From NCBI GenBank assembly GCA_964408805.1, contig CAYPAV010000018.1, forward strand, positions 40,409 to 104,408: a stretch of 64,000 bases of DNA, in the 5' to 3' direction. The notes beneath the pieces were generated by a model. The model made no database searches and was not told the origin of the DNA. It was given only the letters and a program-made list of their open reading frames with translations. The stretch is from CAYPAV01 sp964408805. GTDB taxonomy: Bacteria > Pseudomonadota > Alphaproteobacteria > UBA8366. A program made the position numbers and the translations under genes. Of the stretch, positions 1-9,381 are shown in pieces (the stretch's first letter is position 1; each line of letters starts with the position of its first letter).

Positions 1-184
1 TGTTGTAAATGAAATCCTTTTCCGTCCCGTCGGCCTCGAAACGGAGGTCGTGGAACAAGAATTTCGGATAATCCGGATCGTTCTTGCCGCGCCGGAGAAA
101 CCGCGCCGGGATGATCTGGTCGGTATCGCAATTCGCGATCTCGATCGGCAAGCCGATCGCCTCGAAGGTGGTGAAGGGTTCCAT
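1..184 (-). CDS. leuD: 3-isopropylmalate dehydratase small subunit, second copy (partial, runs off the window)
   Basis: Only the first ~61 codons are inside the window; the 3' end lies beyond base 1. The start is the ATG read from 184 to 182, just downstream of the leuC copy that ends at 189. The N-terminus (MEPFTTFEAIGLPIEIANCD, then TDQIIPARFLRR) matches the start of the complete leuD at 1598-2215 with many substitutions. LeuD is the swivelling small subunit that completes the active site of the LeuC [4Fe-4S] isomerase converting 2- to 3-isopropylmalate in leucine synthesis. The clear divergence from the other copy shows this is a paralogue, not a recent duplicate. Its stretch DPDYPKFLFHD aligns with DYDKVFFHD in the other copy. 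Confidence 0.9.
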   Translation of the reverse strand, partial: MEPFTTFEAIGLPIEIANCDTDQIIPARFLRRGKNDPDYPKFLFHDLRFEADGTEKDFIYN

Positions 185-188
185 GGGT

Positions 189-1595
189 TCAGCCCTTTCC
201 ATCCATCAATTTTCGAACATCAGCAAAAGTACCGGTGACCGCGGCCGCGGCCGCCATCGCGGGGCTCACGAGATGGGTACGGCTGCCGAGCCCCTGGCGG
301 CCCCGGAAATTCCGATTGCTGGTCGAGGCCGACCGTTCGCCGGGCGCCAGCGTATCGCCGTTCATGCCGACACACATCGAACAGCCAGGCTGGCGCCACT
401 CCATGCCCGCTTCGGTGAAGATCTTGTCGAGACCTTCCGCCTCGGCCTGCTGTTTGACCAGGCCCGATCCGGGCACGACGAGGGTTTGAATGACGGCCTT
501 CCGTCCCTTGGCGACCGCCGCAGCGGCGCGCATATCCTCGATCCGGCTGTTGGTGCAGGCACCGATGAAAACCTTGTCGATGGCAATTTCGGTAATCGCC
601 TGGCCGGGCTTCAGATCCATGTAATCCAGAGAAGCCTCCATATCGGCTCGCCGGATAGGATCGCTTTCAGCGCTAGGATCCGGAATGGCCGTATTGACGG
701 GAACCGCGTATTGCGGGCTGTTGCCCCAGGTCACCATGGGCGCGATTCCGCCTCCGTCGATCGAGACCTCGGTGTCGTAAACCGCATCCTCGTCCGAGGG
801 CAGCCCCTGCCAATAAGTAACCGCCTTGTCCCATTCCCCGTCCTTGGGTGCGTAGGGGCGGCCCTCGACATATTCGATCGTCGTCTCGTCGGGCACGATG
901 ATGCCGGATCTAGCACCGGCCTCGATGGTCATATTGCAAACCGTCATGCGGCCTTCCATCGACATCGACCGGATCGCGGCGCCGGCATATTCGATCGCGT
1001 GCCCGGTGCCGCCAGCGGCACTGATATGCTCGATGACGGCGAGGATCACGTCCTTGCCGCCGACCCCGAAGCCGAGCTTGCCGTCGATGGAGATGCGCAT
1101 AAGCTTCGGCTGCTGCTGCCATAGCGTCTGCGTCGCCAGCACGTGCTGCACCTCCGAAGAACCGATGCCAAACGAGATGCAGCCAAGCGCGCCATGGGTC
1201 GAGGTGTGGGAATCCCCGCAGACCAGCGTGATACCCGGCAGCGTCAGCCCCTGTTCGGGACCCACCACATGAACGATTCCGTGGCGTGGATCGGTCATGT
1301 CGAAATGGGTGATGCCGAAATCTTTGGCATGCCTTTCCAACTCGACGACGGTTGTCCGCATCTCGCCCTCGGGAATGTCGTCGACAGTCAGCGCCGTGGT
1401 CGGGATGCTATGGTCCGGGGTCGCGAAGAGCTGCGCCGGATTGCGAATCGTCCGGCCCTCGGCCTTGAGGACGTCGAAGGACCGGTGATGCAAATCGTGG
1501 ATCAGATGCCGATCGATATAAAGCAGTGTCTGGCCGTCCTCTCGGTCGAGAATGACATGCCGGTTCCAGATCTTCTCAAAAAGTGTCTTGCCCAT
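189..1595 (-). CDS. leuC: 3-isopropylmalate dehydratase large subunit, second copy
   Basis: Aconitase-family large subunit of ~468 residues, the normal LeuC length. The [4Fe-4S] ligands are visible as the Cys of GACTNSR and the two Cys of GCSMCVGMN; the substrate-binding region [14 protein letters not shown] follows. I start at the ATG at 1595, two bases after the upstream leuD stop, because the residues [10 protein letters not shown] align with the other copy; an in-frame ATG seven codons earlier would overlap leuD. The C-terminal half is nearly the same as the copy at 2219-3622, while roughly residues 30-110 differ strongly. It may be a second isopropylmalate isomerase or may act on a related hydroxy diacid such as methylmalate/citraconate; the sequence alone cannot decide. 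Confidence 0.93.
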   Translation of the reverse strand: MGKTLFEKIWNRHVILDREDGQTLLYIDRHLIHDLHHRSFDVLKAEGRTIRNPAQLFATPDHSIPTTALTVDDIPEGEMRTTVVELERHAKDFGITHFDMTDPRHGIVHVVGPEQGLTLPGITLVCGDSHTSTHGALGCISFGIGSSEVQHVLATQTLWQQQPKLMRISIDGKLGFGVGGKDVILAVIEHISAAGGTGHAIEYAGAAIRSMSMEGRMTVCNMTIEAGARSGIIVPDETTIEYVEGRPYAPKDGEWDKAVTYWQGLPSDEDAVYDTEVSIDGGGIAPMVTWGNSPQYAVPVNTAIPDPSAESDPIRRADMEASLDYMDLKPGQAITEIAIDKVFIGACTNSRIEDMRAAAAVAKGRKAVIQTLVVPGSGLVKQQAEAEGLDKIFTEAGMEWRQPGCSMCVGMNGDTLAPGERSASTSNRNFRGRQGLGSRTHLVSPAMAAAAAVTGTFADVRKLMDGKG

Positions 1596-1597
1596 AC

Positions 1598-2215
1598 TCA
1601 CTGCCCGCCCAGCCAATCATATTCGATCTTGTGCGCCTTCTCGAAGGCGTCGAATTCCTTTTCGTATTGCATCGTCACACCATAGTCGTCGAGGCCGTTC
1701 AGCATGCGGTACTTGTCGAACCCGTCGATCTCGAAGGCATGGGATGTGCCGTCGGGTCCGGTCACCGATTGGGCCTCGAGGTCGATCGAGACCTCTGCCC
1801 CGGGGTCGTCATGCAACTGCTGACGGAGGCGATCGCAAACCTCGCGCGGAAGTCGGACCGGCAATACACCGAACTTCATGCAGTTATTGTAGTGAATATC
1901 GCCGAAACTGGGCGCGATCACCGCCCGAAAATCGTTGGCGACCAGAGCGTACACCGCGCCCTCTCGTGACGAACCGCAGCCCCAGTTCAGATCGGCGATG
2001 ACAATCCTCGCCGCCCGATAGGGTTCCTGGTTATAGATGAATTCCGATTTCTCCGACCCATCCGTATTGAACCGGCGATCATGGAAGAAGACCTTGTCGT
2101 AATCCGGTTCGGTCCGCGGCAGGCGCAGGAACCGGACTGGAATGAGCTGGTCGGTATCGCAGTTCACGATGTCGACCGGCATGGCCATTGCTTTGAAGGT
2201 GGTGAAAGCTTCCAT
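1598..2215 (-). CDS. leuD: 3-isopropylmalate dehydratase small subunit
   Basis: Complete 205-residue LeuD. It begins MEAFTTFKAMAMPVDIVNCD and carries the swivel-domain core GCGSSREGAVYAL (the conserved GSSREHA-type loop that binds substrate) and the MKFGVLPVRLP strand. It forms the heterodimeric isopropylmalate isomerase with LeuC in leucine biosynthesis (cytoplasmic). It lies 3 bp after the leuC stop and 2 bp before the next leuC start, so all four genes are almost certainly one transcript. Confidence 0.95.
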   Translation of the reverse strand: MEAFTTFKAMAMPVDIVNCDTDQLIPVRFLRLPRTEPDYDKVFFHDRRFNTDGSEKSEFIYNQEPYRAARIVIADLNWGCGSSREGAVYALVANDFRAVIAPSFGDIHYNNCMKFGVLPVRLPREVCDRLRQQLHDDPGAEVSIDLEAQSVTGPDGTSHAFEIDGFDKYRMLNGLDDYGVTMQYEKEFDAFEKAHKIEYDWLGGQ

Positions 2216-2218
2216 GGC

Positions 2219-3622
2219 TTAATTCCCCGTCAGCTTGCGTACGTCGGCGAAGGTACCGGTCACCGCGGCCGCGGCCGCCATCGCCGGTCCGACCAGATGA
2301 GTTCGCGAGTTGGGACCCTGGCGACCCCGGAAATTCCGATTGCTGGTCGATGCCGAGCGCTCTCCGGGCGCCAGAAGATCGCCGTTCATACCGGCACACA
2401 TCGAGCACCCCGGCAGGCGCCAATCCATGCCGGCTTCGGTGAAGATTCGGTCCAGCCCTTCCGCCTCGGCCTGTTGCTTGACCAGCCCCGAGCCCGGCGA
2501 GACCAGGGTCGAGACCACCGCCTTTCGGCCCTTGGCGACTTCGGCCGCCGCGCGCAAATCCTCGATCCGTCCGTTGGTACAGGAACCGATGAAGACCTTG
2601 TCGAGCTTGACGTCGGTTATCGGTGTTCCGGGTTTGAGGTCCATATAGTCGAGCGCGTTGATCATCTCGGCCCGTTTCTCCGCATCGCTTTCGCTCGACG
2701 GGTCGGGGACCGCGTCGGTCACCGGCACCGTCCATTGCGGGGAATTGCCCCAGGTCACCATCGGCGAAATGTCGGCGCCATCCAGTTTCACTTCCGTGTC
2801 GAATTCGGCGTCGTCATCCGACGGCAACGCCTCCCAAAACGCCATGGCCTTGTCCCAAGCCGCACCCTCGGGCGCGAAGGGCCGGCCCTTGATGTATTCG
2901 TATGTGGTTTCATCGGCTGCCACCATGCCGCAGCGAGAACCCGCCTCGATCGTCATGTTGCAGACCGTAAGGCGCCCCTCCATCGACAACCCGCGGATGG
3001 CCGAGCCCGCGTATTCGATGGCATGTCCGTTGCCGCCGGCCGCGCTGATCTGGCGAATGATGGCGAGGATGACGTCCTTGCCACCGATGCCGAAGCCCAG
3101 CTTGCCGTCGACCGTGATCCGCATGGTCTTCGGTTTCCGCTGCCAGATCGCCTGGGTCGCCATCACGTGCGCCACCTCGGAAGCGCCGATCCCGAACGAG
3201 ATGCAACCGAGCGCCCCATGAGTGGAGGTGTGGGAATCGCCGCAAACCAGGGTGATGCCTGGCAACGTTATGCCCTGCTCGGGCCCCACCACATGAGCGA
3301 TCCCCTGACGCGGATCGCCCCAGGGGAAAAGATGGACCCCGAATTCCGCGCAATTCTCGTCGATTGCATGCGCGATCGCCTTCGCGCGCGGCTCCTCTAT
3401 CGCGTTGAGGTCCGCAGTATGCGTCGGCGTGTAATGATCGGGTGTCGCATAGGTTTGTTTCGGCCGCCGCACCTTGCGCGAGGCCTCGCGCAGTTGATTG
3501 AAGGCATTGAACGAGCCGTCATGGCAGAGATGCCGATCGATATAGAGCAAAGTTTGCCCATCGTCGCGCGCCTCGATCACATGTTTTCCCCAAATCTTCT
3601 CGAAAAGCGTCTTGCCGGCCAT
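2219..3622 (-). CDS. leuC: 3-isopropylmalate dehydratase large subunit
   Basis: 467-residue aconitase-family LeuC, first gene of the four-gene run. Cluster ligands are the Cys in [10 protein letters not shown] and the pair in GCSMCAGMN; the [13 protein letters not shown] block typical of LeuC is present. Start chosen at 3622 ([12 protein letters not shown]), the position matching the paralogue; an upstream in-frame ATG at 3655 adds an unlikely [11 protein letters not shown]. The [12 protein letters not shown] form is the more usual LeuC sequence, so this copy is the better candidate for the housekeeping enzyme. Confidence 0.94.
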   Translation of the reverse strand: MAGKTLFEKIWGKHVIEARDDGQTLLYIDRHLCHDGSFNAFNQLREASRKVRRPKQTYATPDHYTPTHTADLNAIEEPRAKAIAHAIDENCAEFGVHLFPWGDPRQGIAHVVGPEQGITLPGITLVCGDSHTSTHGALGCISFGIGASEVAHVMATQAIWQRKPKTMRITVDGKLGFGIGGKDVILAIIRQISAAGGNGHAIEYAGSAIRGLSMEGRLTVCNMTIEAGSRCGMVAADETTYEYIKGRPFAPEGAAWDKAMAFWEALPSDDDAEFDTEVKLDGADISPMVTWGNSPQWTVPVTDAVPDPSSESDAEKRAEMINALDYMDLKPGTPITDVKLDKVFIGSCTNGRIEDLRAAAEVAKGRKAVVSTLVSPGSGLVKQQAEAEGLDRIFTEAGMDWRLPGCSMCAGMNGDLLAPGERSASTSNRNFRGRQGPNSRTHLVGPAMAAAAAVTGTFADVRKLTGN

Positions 3623-3658
3623 TGCAGCACCCCGGTTGTCGGTTCGTCCTCGCACCTA

Positions 3659-3688
3659 GAGTTAGATTTAGCACCTTTTGATCGACAA
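3659..3688 (-). promoter_or_regulatory. possible sigma70-type promoter for leuC operon
   Basis: On the minus strand TTGTCG (3688-3683) is followed after 18 bp by TAACTC (3664-3659), about 40 bp upstream of the leuC start. The match is only moderate; it is the best candidate in the 136-bp divergent gap between leuC and the VOC gene. Confidence 0.3.
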
Positions 3689-3758
3689 CCCAGACCGAAA
3701 CGCCCCCTTGCACACCGCTCCCTTTCGCGCCAGATTTCTGATACAGGAGGATCACATC

Positions 3759-4160
3759 ATGCCGATTAGTTTTCTCGACCACGTCAACATCCGCACCGCG
3801 AATCTCGACCGCATGAAAGATTTCTACTGCGGGGTATTGGGAATGGAGAACGGCGACCGCCCGGCCTTCAAGTTCGGCGGGGCGTGGCTCTATTGCGGCG
3901 ACCGGGCTGCGGTCCATCTCATCGAACTCGACAAGGGATTGGACACCGGCGAACCGCAGATCGAACATTTCGCCTTCCGAGCCGAAGATATCAATGACAC
4001 GCTGCGGAGCCTTAAGGGATTCGGATCGAAATACTACACGCGAATCATTCCGGGCGGCGAAATCCGCCAAGTGCATGCCTACGATCCCGACGGAAACCAT
4101 GTCGAGATCGCCTTCTCGACCGCCGACGAGCCGGAAGCCGACCTCCTCAACGATCAATAA
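3759..4160 (+). CDS. VOC-family (glyoxalase/dioxygenase fold) protein
   Basis: 133-residue protein with one pair of beta-alpha-beta-beta-beta modules of the vicinal oxygen chelate fold. Likely metal ligands are the His of FLDHVNIRT, the Glu of VHLIELD, the His of IEHFAFRAED and the Glu of DPDGNHVEIAF. The start at 3759 has an excellent ribosome site (AGGAGG at 3745-3750); an upstream in-frame ATG at 3678 is rejected for that reason. Family members include glyoxalase I, fosfomycin-resistance proteins and extradiol dioxygenases; the substrate is not predictable. It is divergent from leuC and convergent with the next gene. Confidence 0.85.
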   Translation: MPISFLDHVNIRTANLDRMKDFYCGVLGMENGDRPAFKFGGAWLYCGDRAAVHLIELDKGLDTGEPQIEHFAFRAEDINDTLRSLKGFGSKYYTRIIPGGEIRQVHAYDPDGNHVEIAFSTADEPEADLLNDQ

Positions 4161-4182
4161 TCGGTATTGGTTTCCCGGCGGC

Positions 4183-4509
4183 CTATTCTTCGGTCAGATC
4201 GACATAGCCGCGTTCGATCGCGTGGATCAGCGCATCGAAAGCGGCCCGCGTTTCCTCATAGGATTCGCGATAGCGTCGCAAGGTCTTGATCTCGTTCAGG
4301 TCGGGGCCCTGACCTTCGTCCTTTTGAGCCACGTCGAAGGCGGCCTGCAGATAGCGAGCCCGTAGGCGCGCAACCGATTCCGCGAGCGGCATGACGGCCG
4401 ACTTGGTCAATCCCGGAATATTGTCGTGGATAATCTGTCGGTTCGCCTCGGCGATCGATTGCTCGACATCTCGCAGGAACCGCTGAAGATCGTGATCGGG
4501 AACCGTCAT
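4183..4509 (-). CDS. small conserved helical protein of unknown function
   Basis: 108 residues, strongly charged and predicted to be all helical: starts MTVPDHDLQRFLRDVEQSIA and ends in an acidic YVDLTEE tail. The middle has repeated hydrophobic spacing (VARLRARYLQAAFDV) that could form a coiled coil. No signal peptide, membrane segment or catalytic motif is visible. It sits 53 bp downstream of the PilZ gene on the same strand, so co-expression is possible. I do not recognise the family. Confidence 0.65.
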   Translation of the reverse strand: MTVPDHDLQRFLRDVEQSIAEANRQIIHDNIPGLTKSAVMPLAESVARLRARYLQAAFDVAQKDEGQGPDLNEIKTLRRYRESYEETRAAFDALIHAIERGYVDLTEE

Positions 4510-4562
4510 GTTCTATTCCTCGATTCGGTAATTCTTACTAGCCGCCGCTCGTCCCACCACCG

Positions 4563-4955
4563 CTAGGGCGCGAAGGGGGTGCGTTTATCCTCGGGTTTCT
4601 CCTCGGACTCGGCTTCCGCGACCCCGTGATAGACGATCACGAGCTTCGCCGCGAGGCTAACGGCCTGGGCCGCGCTTATCGAAAACATGACGCCAAATAC
4701 CTCTTTCTCGATTTGCCGAACAACCTGGCCGGAAAAGGTCCCGAGCTCGCCGATATCCACCTTCACTTTGGTGTCGAGATCAATCGGCGTGTGAATCCTG
4801 ATCGCCGCGCCGCCGACGGAGATATCCCGAAGCGTCCCGGCAACGCTCTTGTCCGCAAAATACAAACGAACCGGTTTCGAGATGATAAACCGTTCGTGTT
4901 TCCGGCGCTCCTGACCGCTTTGTGGTGTGTTTTCAATCATCCGTCGGTATTCCAT
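4563..4955 (-). CDS. PilZ-domain protein, probable c-di-GMP receptor
   Basis: About 130 residues forming a single PilZ domain. The two c-di-GMP binding signatures are present: RRKHER (RxxxR) near the N-terminus and DISVGGAAI (D/NxSxxG) about 30 residues later. The C-terminal tail (EEKPEDKRTPFAP) is charged and likely disordered. The start is uncertain: ATGs at 4955 and 4940 and a TTG at 4967 are all in frame, none with a strong ribosome site. It is in the same direction as, and just downstream of, a PAS histidine kinase that ends at 5048. Confidence 0.85.
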   Translation of the reverse strand: MEYRRMIENTPQSGQERRKHERFIISKPVRLYFADKSVAGTLRDISVGGAAIRIHTPIDLDTKVKVDIGELGTFSGQVVRQIEKEVFGVMFSISAAQAVSLAAKLVIVYHGVAEAESEEKPEDKRTPFAP

Positions 4956-5047
4956 CCCCCGTCGCAACGCAAAACTGCGCCCGCATCTCGCGCGCTGAGC
5001 GACAGACTACATTATATTACGGCCACGACGCCATGCATGTGGGAAGG

Positions 5048-6649
5048 TTAAATCGACGCGCGCTCGAACGTCATTGTCACACTCGTACCTTTACCGAGTT
5101 CGCTTTCGATGTCCAATCGGCCGTTATGAAGTTCGACCAGCGATTTCACGATCGCCAGGCCAAGGCCAGTCCCTTCCTGCGTCTTGTAGGGATTGGATTC
5201 GGCTCTGACGAAGGCGTCGGTGAGGCCGACCAACTTATCTTGCGGAATCCCAGGACCGTTGTCGCTCACTTGGATCACATGATTTTCCTCGCACGCCGAT
5301 GCTTTGAGAACAACTTCGCCGGAATTGGGTGTGAACTTGATGGCATTGGATAGAACATTGAGCATAATCTGTTTAAGCGCCCGCCGGTCCGCCGACATCA
5401 ATGGCAGGTCATCGGGGGCGTCGATCGAAAGCGGGATGTCCTTACGGCCGGCGCTTTCAGCGACGATAGGTGAGAATTTGGCGACTACATCGGTGAAAAC
5501 CAGCTTCTCCAAGAAGAGCTGATGTTCGCCGGCCTCGATCGCGGAAAGATCGAGTATATCATTCACAAGATGCAGGAGGTGCTCGCTGCTGGTGTGAATG
5601 TCCTCAGCGTATTCGACGTATTTCCGTGAGCCGAGTTCGCCGAAGAATTGGTGGGCAAGCAAGTCCGAGAACCCCACGATGGCGTTCAGGGGCGTGCGCA
5701 GTTCGTGGCTCATGGTGGCGAGAAACTCCGATTTCGCCTGATTGGCCCGCTCGGCCTCGATCAAAGCGAGTCGGCGGTCCTCCTCCGCCGCCCTCCGTTC
5801 GGATACATCGTGCAGCATGACGGTGAACAACGTCTCCCCGCCAACCACGAGCTTCGAGACCGATGCCGCGGCCGGAAATTCTACGCCATCCTTTCTGAGA
5901 CCACAGATTTCCCGACGCCCGTCCATCAGTTGGTAACCATCGCCAGATGCCTGGAACCGCTCGATATGTCCGAGATGCCCGGCCCGCAGATGCTTCGGAA
6001 GCAATATTTCCATATCGCGGCCGAACATTTCGGCGGCCTCGTAACCGAAAATACGTTCGGCACCCTGATTGAAGAGCTGAACTTTCATATCCTCGCCGAT
6101 GGTAATCACCGCCTCCGGCGCGATATCGAGAATGCCCGCCAACCGCGCCTTGGAAGCCACGGTCGTCGCCTCCGCGCGTTTTTGCTCCGTGATATCGCGA
6201 ACCACGCTCACGAGCTGTGTTCGCTCGCCCCTCTCGTCACGAATTTCCGTCACCGTGTGATCGGTGGGAAACACGGTTCCGTCGCGATGCCGCATCTCGA
6301 ATTCCATGGTGAAAACACCGCCTGCGTCGATCACGGGCAGGAATTTCTCGCCGAATTCGTCGTAATGCGCCTGATCCACATGCAGTAACGAGATATTTCT
6401 TCCGACGATCTCGTCTTCTCGGTAACCGAACATTTTCTCCGTCGCCGGATTGAGTGCCGCCACTCTTCGCGCCGGCATATCGAGAATGAATATTGCGGCC
6501 GTCTGGCTGGTGAAGATTTTTTCCAGCAAGATCTTCGACGTCAACAAGGCCTCCTCGACCTGTTCCCGGTCGGTGATCGTGCGCGCCAAATTCCGGTTAA
6601 GCCTGACGACGGCAAAATAGTGGAACGACGCCATGGCCAGAAGTACCAT
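5048..6649 (-). CDS. PAS-domain sensor histidine kinase, apparently missing its N-terminus
   Basis: 533 residues: the tail of a membrane helix ([15 protein letters not shown]), a PAS domain at about 40-160, a second PAS at about 165-285, then HisKA with H-box [12 protein letters not shown] and HATPase_c with N-box NVLSNAIKFTP, G1 DNGPGIP and G2 GTGLGLAIV. No receiver domain or output domain. The frame stays open upstream of this ATG to a stop at 6743-6745, and those codons encode [10 protein letters not shown], which would complete the helix, but no ATG, GTG or TTG lies there. The recorded start therefore falls in the middle of the helix, suggesting 5' truncation. A paralogue starts head to head at 6633. 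Confidence 0.85.
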   Translation of the reverse strand: MVLLAMASFHYFAVVRLNRNLARTITDREQVEEALLTSKILLEKIFTSQTAAIFILDMPARRVAALNPATEKMFGYREDEIVGRNISLLHVDQAHYDEFGEKFLPVIDAGGVFTMEFEMRHRDGTVFPTDHTVTEIRDERGERTQLVSVVRDITEQKRAEATTVASKARLAGILDIAPEAVITIGEDMKVQLFNQGAERIFGYEAAEMFGRDMEILLPKHLRAGHLGHIERFQASGDGYQLMDGRREICGLRKDGVEFPAAASVSKLVVGGETLFTVMLHDVSERRAAEEDRRLALIEAERANQAKSEFLATMSHELRTPLNAIVGFSDLLAHQFFGELGSRKYVEYAEDIHTSSEHLLHLVNDILDLSAIEAGEHQLFLEKLVFTDVVAKFSPIVAESAGRKDIPLSIDAPDDLPLMSADRRALKQIMLNVLSNAIKFTPNSGEVVLKASACEENHVIQVSDNGPGIPQDKLVGLTDAFVRAESNPYKTQEGTGLGLAIVKSLVELHNGRLDIESELGKGTSVTMTFERASI

Positions 6650-8615
6650 GCCTAGAACGATGCCGACCGCGATTGCCGCCCGCTCGGGTGCCCAACTCGC
6701 CCTCGGCCGACGCGAAGCCGAGCTGCGCGAGAAAGACGTGCTTTACACCACAATGCTAGACCAAATTCCGGACGCAACGTTGTTGAAGGGATTGGACGGG
6801 CGGTACCTTCTCGTCAACCGAGCCTTCGAGGAATGGATCGGCAAATCCAGGGAAGAACTGATCGGTCGGGACATACGGGAGCTGTGGCCGAAAGAAACCG
6901 CCGAACTCTTCGCCGAGCGAGACGCGGAGGTTTTGGAATCCGGTGAACCGGTTTACCGGGACGGTGAAATCACCTACCTGAACGGCAAGACTCGCATGGT
7001 CCGTTCCGCTCGCTTCCTCGTCCATACCGACGACGGAAGCTTGCTCGGCATCGGTATCATCAATACGGACATCTCGGAGCAAATGCGGGCCGAGGAGGCG
7101 ATCCGGACCAGCGAAGCCCGATTGCGCTCGATCATCGAAAGTTCCCCGTCGACATATAGCCTGACCGATCTGGATGGCCGATGCCAGTTGGCCAACAAGG
7201 CCTATTGCGAAGTTTACGGGATCGATATGGACAAGGTGGTTGGTAGCCGCCTGACCGATCTACTTTCACCCTCCCATCGCGCCGCCCTCGTCAAACAAAA
7301 AGAAGAAGTCATCGAAACCGGTCAAGCGGTCTCCCGGGAAAGAATGGAGGTTCTGCCCGCCGGTGGACGATTCCATCGGCTGATCACGAAATTTCCGGTC
7401 CGCGACGCCAATGGTGAAATCGTGGCGATTGGCACGACAGCGACCGATTTGAACGAGCTCAAGGAAGCGGAGGAGAAACTGCGCTCCTTGGAAGCGCGAT
7501 TTAGCGAAATTCTCACGCTGGCCCCCGAGGCCATCATCTCGACGGATGCAAACGGAACAATCTTGGTCTTCAACGAGACGGCGGAAACGATCTTCGGCTA
7601 CGACGCCGACGAAGTCGCCGGCCAGCCACTTGACATTCTTCTTCCCGAGTCTGCTCGCACAAGACATCGAGGGCATCTGAAAGAGTTCATCGGGTCATCC
7701 GAAACCAGCCGTTTGATGAATAAACGCAGTGAAATCTCGGGTCGGCGAAAGGACGGATCGATCTTCCCCGCCGAGGCGTCGATCTCGAAGCTTCAATCCG
7801 GCGGAAACTTGGTTCTCACCGTCACCATGCACGACATAACGGAGCGCAAGCAGGTCGAGGCGGCCCTCCGCACGGCATTGCGCGAAGCGCAACAGGCGGA
7901 CAGGGCGAAACAGGATTTTCTTGCCAATATGAGTCATGAACTCAGGACACCGCTGAACGCGATCATGGGATTTTCCGACATGATGGTGCAACAGATGTTC
8001 GGCGCGCTCGGCAACGACCGCTATCTTGGCTACTCCCGAGACATTTCAGCGAGCGCCCGCCACTTGCTCGATCTCGTAAACGACGTGCTCGATATCGCCA
8101 AAATCGAAGCCGGCAAACAAGACCTGAACGTCGTCGAAATCGATGTCGACGCGGTGGCCGGTGAGGCAATCCGCGAGATCAAGGGTCGGATGGATGAAAA
8201 GAACCAAGACTTCTCGATGGTGATAGACGAGAATCTCGCCACCATTCAGGCGGATGCCATGGCGCTTCGTCAAATTCTCGCGAATCTGCTATCGAACGCG
8301 ATGAAGTTCACGCCGGAAAACGGCCGTATCGACCTGGCTTTCTCGCTGAACGAATATGGTTATTCGCGCATCACCGTCTCGGATACAGGGGTCGGGATTC
8401 CCGAGGCGGACATCGAAAATATTCTTGTCCCCTTCGTCCAGGTCGGAAACGTTCGACACTCGGGTGCCGGCGGGACGGGGCTCGGGCTTTCGATCGTCAA
8501 TGCACTTGTCGATCTTCACGGCGGCTCGATGCGAATTTCGAGCACGCTCGGAACCGGCACCGAGGTCGAGATATTGCTACCCCGCGATCCAAATGACGTG
8601 ATGACCGCGAACTAG
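6633..8615 (+). CDS. triple-PAS sensor histidine kinase, soluble
   Basis: 660 residues with three PAS domains (about 35-155, 160-280, 285-405), then HisKA (H-box [12 protein letters not shown]) and HATPase_c (N-box [12 protein letters not shown]1 DTGVGIP, G2 GTGLGLSIV). There is no membrane segment; the protein begins with a short linker and the coiled segment [10 protein letters not shown] that normally follows a membrane helix. ATGs at 6633, 6648 and 6660 are possible starts and none has a clear ribosome site. The last PAS plus kinase core is clearly homologous to the minus-strand kinase. Overlaps rpsD tail to tail by 4 bp. No cognate response regulator is nearby. Confidence 0.85.
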   Translation: MARSTMPRTMPTAIAARSGAQLALGRREAELREKDVLYTTMLDQIPDATLLKGLDGRYLLVNRAFEEWIGKSREELIGRDIRELWPKETAELFAERDAEVLESGEPVYRDGEITYLNGKTRMVRSARFLVHTDDGSLLGIGIINTDISEQMRAEEAIRTSEARLRSIIESSPSTYSLTDLDGRCQLANKAYCEVYGIDMDKVVGSRLTDLLSPSHRAALVKQKEEVIETGQAVSRERMEVLPAGGRFHRLITKFPVRDANGEIVAIGTTATDLNELKEAEEKLRSLEARFSEILTLAPEAIISTDANGTILVFNETAETIFGYDADEVAGQPLDILLPESARTRHRGHLKEFIGSSETSRLMNKRSEISGRRKDGSIFPAEASISKLQSGGNLVLTVTMHDITERKQVEAALRTALREAQQADRAKQDFLANMSHELRTPLNAIMGFSDMMVQQMFGALGNDRYLGYSRDISASARHLLDLVNDVLDIAKIEAGKQDLNVVEIDVDAVAGEAIREIKGRMDEKNQDFSMVIDENLATIQADAMALRQILANLLSNAMKFTPENGRIDLAFSLNEYGYSRITVSDTGVGIPEADIENILVPFVQVGNVRHSGAGGTGLGLSIVNALVDLHGGSMRISSTLGTGTEVEILLPRDPNDVMTAN

Positions 8616-9226
8616 CGGGAATAGAACTCGATCACGAGGTTGGGTTCCATCTGCACCGGATAGGGTACGTCTTCCAGCTTCGGGCCCCGAATATAAGTCG
8701 CCGTCATCTTGCGCTCGTCGACCTGGATATATTCCGGCAGGTCGCGTTCCGGGGACCCCATGGCCTCCAGCACCAAACCCATGTTCCGACTCTTCTCCTT
8801 CACCTCGATGACATCGCCGTCCTTGAGTTGGAAGGAGGGGATGTTGACCCGGCGGCCGTTGACCTTGACGTGGCCGTGATTGACGAATTGCCGGGCGGCG
8901 AACACGGTCGGCACGAATTTCGCGCGATAGACGGCGGCGTCGAGGCGGCGCTCGAGCAGTTCGATAAGATTTTCACTGGTATCGCCGCGCAAACTCTCGG
9001 CTGTCTCGTAATAGCGATGGAACCGCTTCTCGCCGATATTGCCGTAATAGCCCTTCAACTTCTGCTTGGCTTGAAGCTGGACGCTGAAATCCGATGGCTT
9101 GCGGCGGCGCTGGCCGTGCTCCCCCGGACCGTATTCACGACGGTTGAAAGGACTCTTCGGCCGGCCCCACAAATTGCAGCGGAGGCGGCGATTAATTTTG
9201 TACTTCGACTTCAGTCGCTTCGACAT
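8612..9226 (-). CDS. rpsD: 30S ribosomal protein S4
   Basis: 204 residues, the alphaproteobacterial S4 length. Starts [15 protein letters not shown], has the S4 RNA-binding domain ([20 protein letters not shown], then [18 protein letters not shown]) and ends [11 protein letters not shown]4 binds the 5' domain of 16S rRNA and nucleates 30S assembly. It stands alone here, away from the alpha operon, as is usual in alphaproteobacteria, and has its own promoter about 110 bp upstream. Confidence 0.98.
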   Translation of the reverse strand: MSKRLKSKYKINRRLRCNLWGRPKSPFNRREYGPGEHGQRRRKPSDFSVQLQAKQKLKGYYGNIGEKRFHRYYETAESLRGDTSENLIELLERRLDAAVYRAKFVPTVFAARQFVNHGHVKVNGRRVNIPSFQLKDGDVIEVKEKSRNMGLVLEAMGSPERDLPEYIQVDERKMTATYIRGPKLEDVPYPVQMEPNLVIEFYSR

Positions 9227-9339
9227 GGTTCAAATACCCTGGTTGACCCGGTGTTTTTGATTGCCCGGTAGTCCGAAGTGTCGTTCGTTCGACGCATCGG
9301 CGTGGTGTCTTCGCACCCTCATTCCCGGAATCGCGCGGG

Positions 9340-9367
9340 AGTATAGGGATCGCACCCTGCTTGTCAA
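9340..9367 (-). promoter_or_regulatory. sigma70-type promoter of rpsD
   Basis: Minus-strand TTGACA (9367-9362), 16-bp spacer, TATACT (9345-9340): a near-consensus housekeeping promoter. The expected start site near 9333 gives an untranslated leader of about 105 nt before rpsD, which could hold autogenous control, though no S4-binding structure is recognisable by eye. Confidence 0.75.
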
Positions 9368-9381
9368 ACTGCGAAATAGGA

